Assembly: GCA_963556495.2 (NCBI GenBank)
Contig: OY747716.1
Span: forward strand, 14,165,571 to 14,229,570
Reading direction: 5' to 3'
DNA: 64,000 nt
From: Valencia hispanica
Taxonomy: Eukaryota; Chordata; Actinopteri; Cyprinodontiformes; Valenciidae
The notes under the pieces were generated by a model, which was given only the letters and a program-made list of their open reading frames with translations, had not been told where the DNA came from and did no database searches. Each line of letters opens with the position of its first letter. The stretch's first letter is position 1. Of this stretch, positions 62,700 to 64,000 are shown in pieces. Both the position numbers and the translations under genes were made by a program.

Positions 62700-62896
62700 C
62701 AGAGGACCGAGCGGCCAAAGATGAACACCATTGTGTTTAACAAGCTGAGCAGCCAGGTCATGTTTGAGGAGAAAGCGAAGGAGGTGGAAATGAGCAGCAG
62801 AAATTACCTGGAAGTCATCGACGGACAACATCCAGATCTCCTCTGCAGCAGCCCGACCATCAGAGACGGCCAGGCGGTCAGACACAGGCGGAGCGG
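62700..62896 (+). CDS. mkx: Mohawk homeobox, first coding exon (partial gene)
   Basis: MKX is a TALE-class homeodomain transcription factor acting in the nucleus, needed for tendon collagen expression and repressing myogenic genes. The acceptor is TGTGCGCAG at 62691-62699 and the ATG is at 62721. The product begins MNTIVFNKLSSQVMFEE, which matches the known MKX N-terminus, and ends RHRRSG, just before the homeodomain region. The donor is GTATGT at 62897; the exon leaves in phase 2 after 58 complete codons. The homeodomain exons lie beyond the window. Its place downstream of odad2 on the same strand matches the human order. Confidence 0.92.
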
Positions 62897-64000
62897 GTAT
62901 GTGAGGCTCTCTGTTCTGTTAGAGGCTGCTGCGAAGCATGTGTGGATGCGGATGAGCTGGAATGAGTGGAGAAACCCACGGGGGGAATATCTGTGAGCCT
63001 TTTTATCCTGTTGGTGACTCGTTAACTGGGCGAGAAAGAGAAAAACTCTCCTCAGATCTCTGGGATTATCTCTGCGGGTTGTGCGCAAAATGAGCGCGCT
63101 GCTGCAAATGAAACGTCTAAACCAGAGCGGGATTTAAAGGCTCGATTGGTTTACATTTTAATAAAAATATAAAGTCTGACAGCAAGATTTATTAGTAAAT
63201 CTATAAATATAATAATAAATATGATAACCATTTTTGGCAAATGTGCGTAAATACGCATTTGTGCCAAATTTGGCTATAATTATTTTAAAAGCTTCTCCGT
63301 TTAGATTCCTGCTCCCTGTAATTTCTAAATATTTTCGTCCTGAGGATGTGATGCAGAACAACCTGACAGATCAGTTAATAAATCTTTATTGTTTCTCAGA
63401 CTGCTGCTGATTGAATGTTCACAGCTCAGGTTGGAGTTAAGAAGCAGCTCAGACTTGTTCAGTTGTTCCTGAGACACTAACTAAAGCTGCAACTAAGGAC
63501 TATTTATGTAATCAATTTATTAACTAATTATTTAAATAATATGCAAAAAACATTTATTTTCTCTTCACAAAAAACAATTTTATCTGTTTAAAAATTAGAT
63601 TAGCATTTATCGCATCCAACCAAATAGGCTGTAAACAGAAATTTGCACATTAAAATATGTAATATATGTATAAAGTTCCACCTCCAGCATGATGAGAATA
63701 AACAGAATGAAGCCCTTATTATTTATGTTTAAATAAAATATAAAATATATAAACATAATAAAATAAAACAGCTGATTATGTAAAATGATAAATAAAATGA
63801 AGCTAAACTGGAAACAAAGAACAAGAGGCTCCAGTTCAATCCTGAGTGGAACTCCAAAGGAAACATTTGTTTCTATTAAACACTCTTAATTGTAAATATG
63901 AATTTATTTTATTATTTTAAAAAAATCAAATCGTTCATTAATATTATCTATGTAAAATGTGATTGAAATGGGATGAATTAAAACAGATTTGATCGCACAT
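62897..64000. other. mkx intron 2, start only
   Basis: The first 200 bases are GC-rich; after about 63130 the sequence is very AT-rich with no exon. Conserved regulatory elements are plausible in a developmental gene but cannot be judged from one sequence. Confidence 0.6.

Overview
The window is vertebrate nuclear DNA, almost certainly from a teleost fish. It has short coding exons with GT/AG junctions in long introns, many microsatellites, and a fish-type mix of degraded transposons: a DIRS-like tyrosine-recombinase retrotransposon, several LINE clades, Tc1/mariner, piggyBac-like and hAT-like elements. Species cannot be fixed from the sequence. Nothing looks prokaryotic. Most long open frames are chance or belong to transposon remnants.

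Two real genes are supported, both on the + strand. The main one is odad2 (armc4), an armadillo-repeat subunit of the ciliary outer dynein arm docking complex. I could join 20 coding exons from 15537 to 53298 with correct splice sites and consistent phase, giving one uninterrupted 1063-residue product. The second is the 5' end of mkx (Mohawk homeobox): a probable promoter and noncoding exon near 61.7 kb and the first coding exon at 62721-62896, with the rest beyond the window. ARMC4 and MKX are also same-strand neighbours in human, so this is conserved synteny.

Layout. 1-1.7 kb: two directly repeated L1-like LINE remnants in antisense. 1.7-12.2 kb: intergenic DNA without a confident gene; it holds a 12-bp minisatellite, a LINE 3' end near 10.0-10.6 kb and two exon-like stretches of low confidence. 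12.2-14.1 kb: two strong inverted repeats, a LINE 3' fragment and a tetranucleotide repeat. 14.1-15.4 kb: a mariner-like element with a LINE fragment nested inside, ending about 90 bases before the odad2 start codon. 15.5-53.3 kb: odad2, whose introns carry a (GT)n tract, two MITEs, a possible solo LTR, an RTE-like LINE and, in the 9.2-kb last intron, a nearly 5-kb DIRS-like element. 53.3-61.6 kb: intergenic DNA with a Tc1-like remnant, an antisense LINE fragment and a hAT-like MITE. 61.6-64 kb: the mkx promoter region, first exons and start of an AT-rich intron.

The two genes are not known to act together: odad2 serves motile cilia, mkx is a tendon and muscle-lineage transcription factor. 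I found no unknown multi-gene system. The notable features are the transposon architecture around and within odad2 and several unexplained perfect or near-perfect inverted repeats. Identifications rest on reading the sequence and on remembered family features; no search was run.
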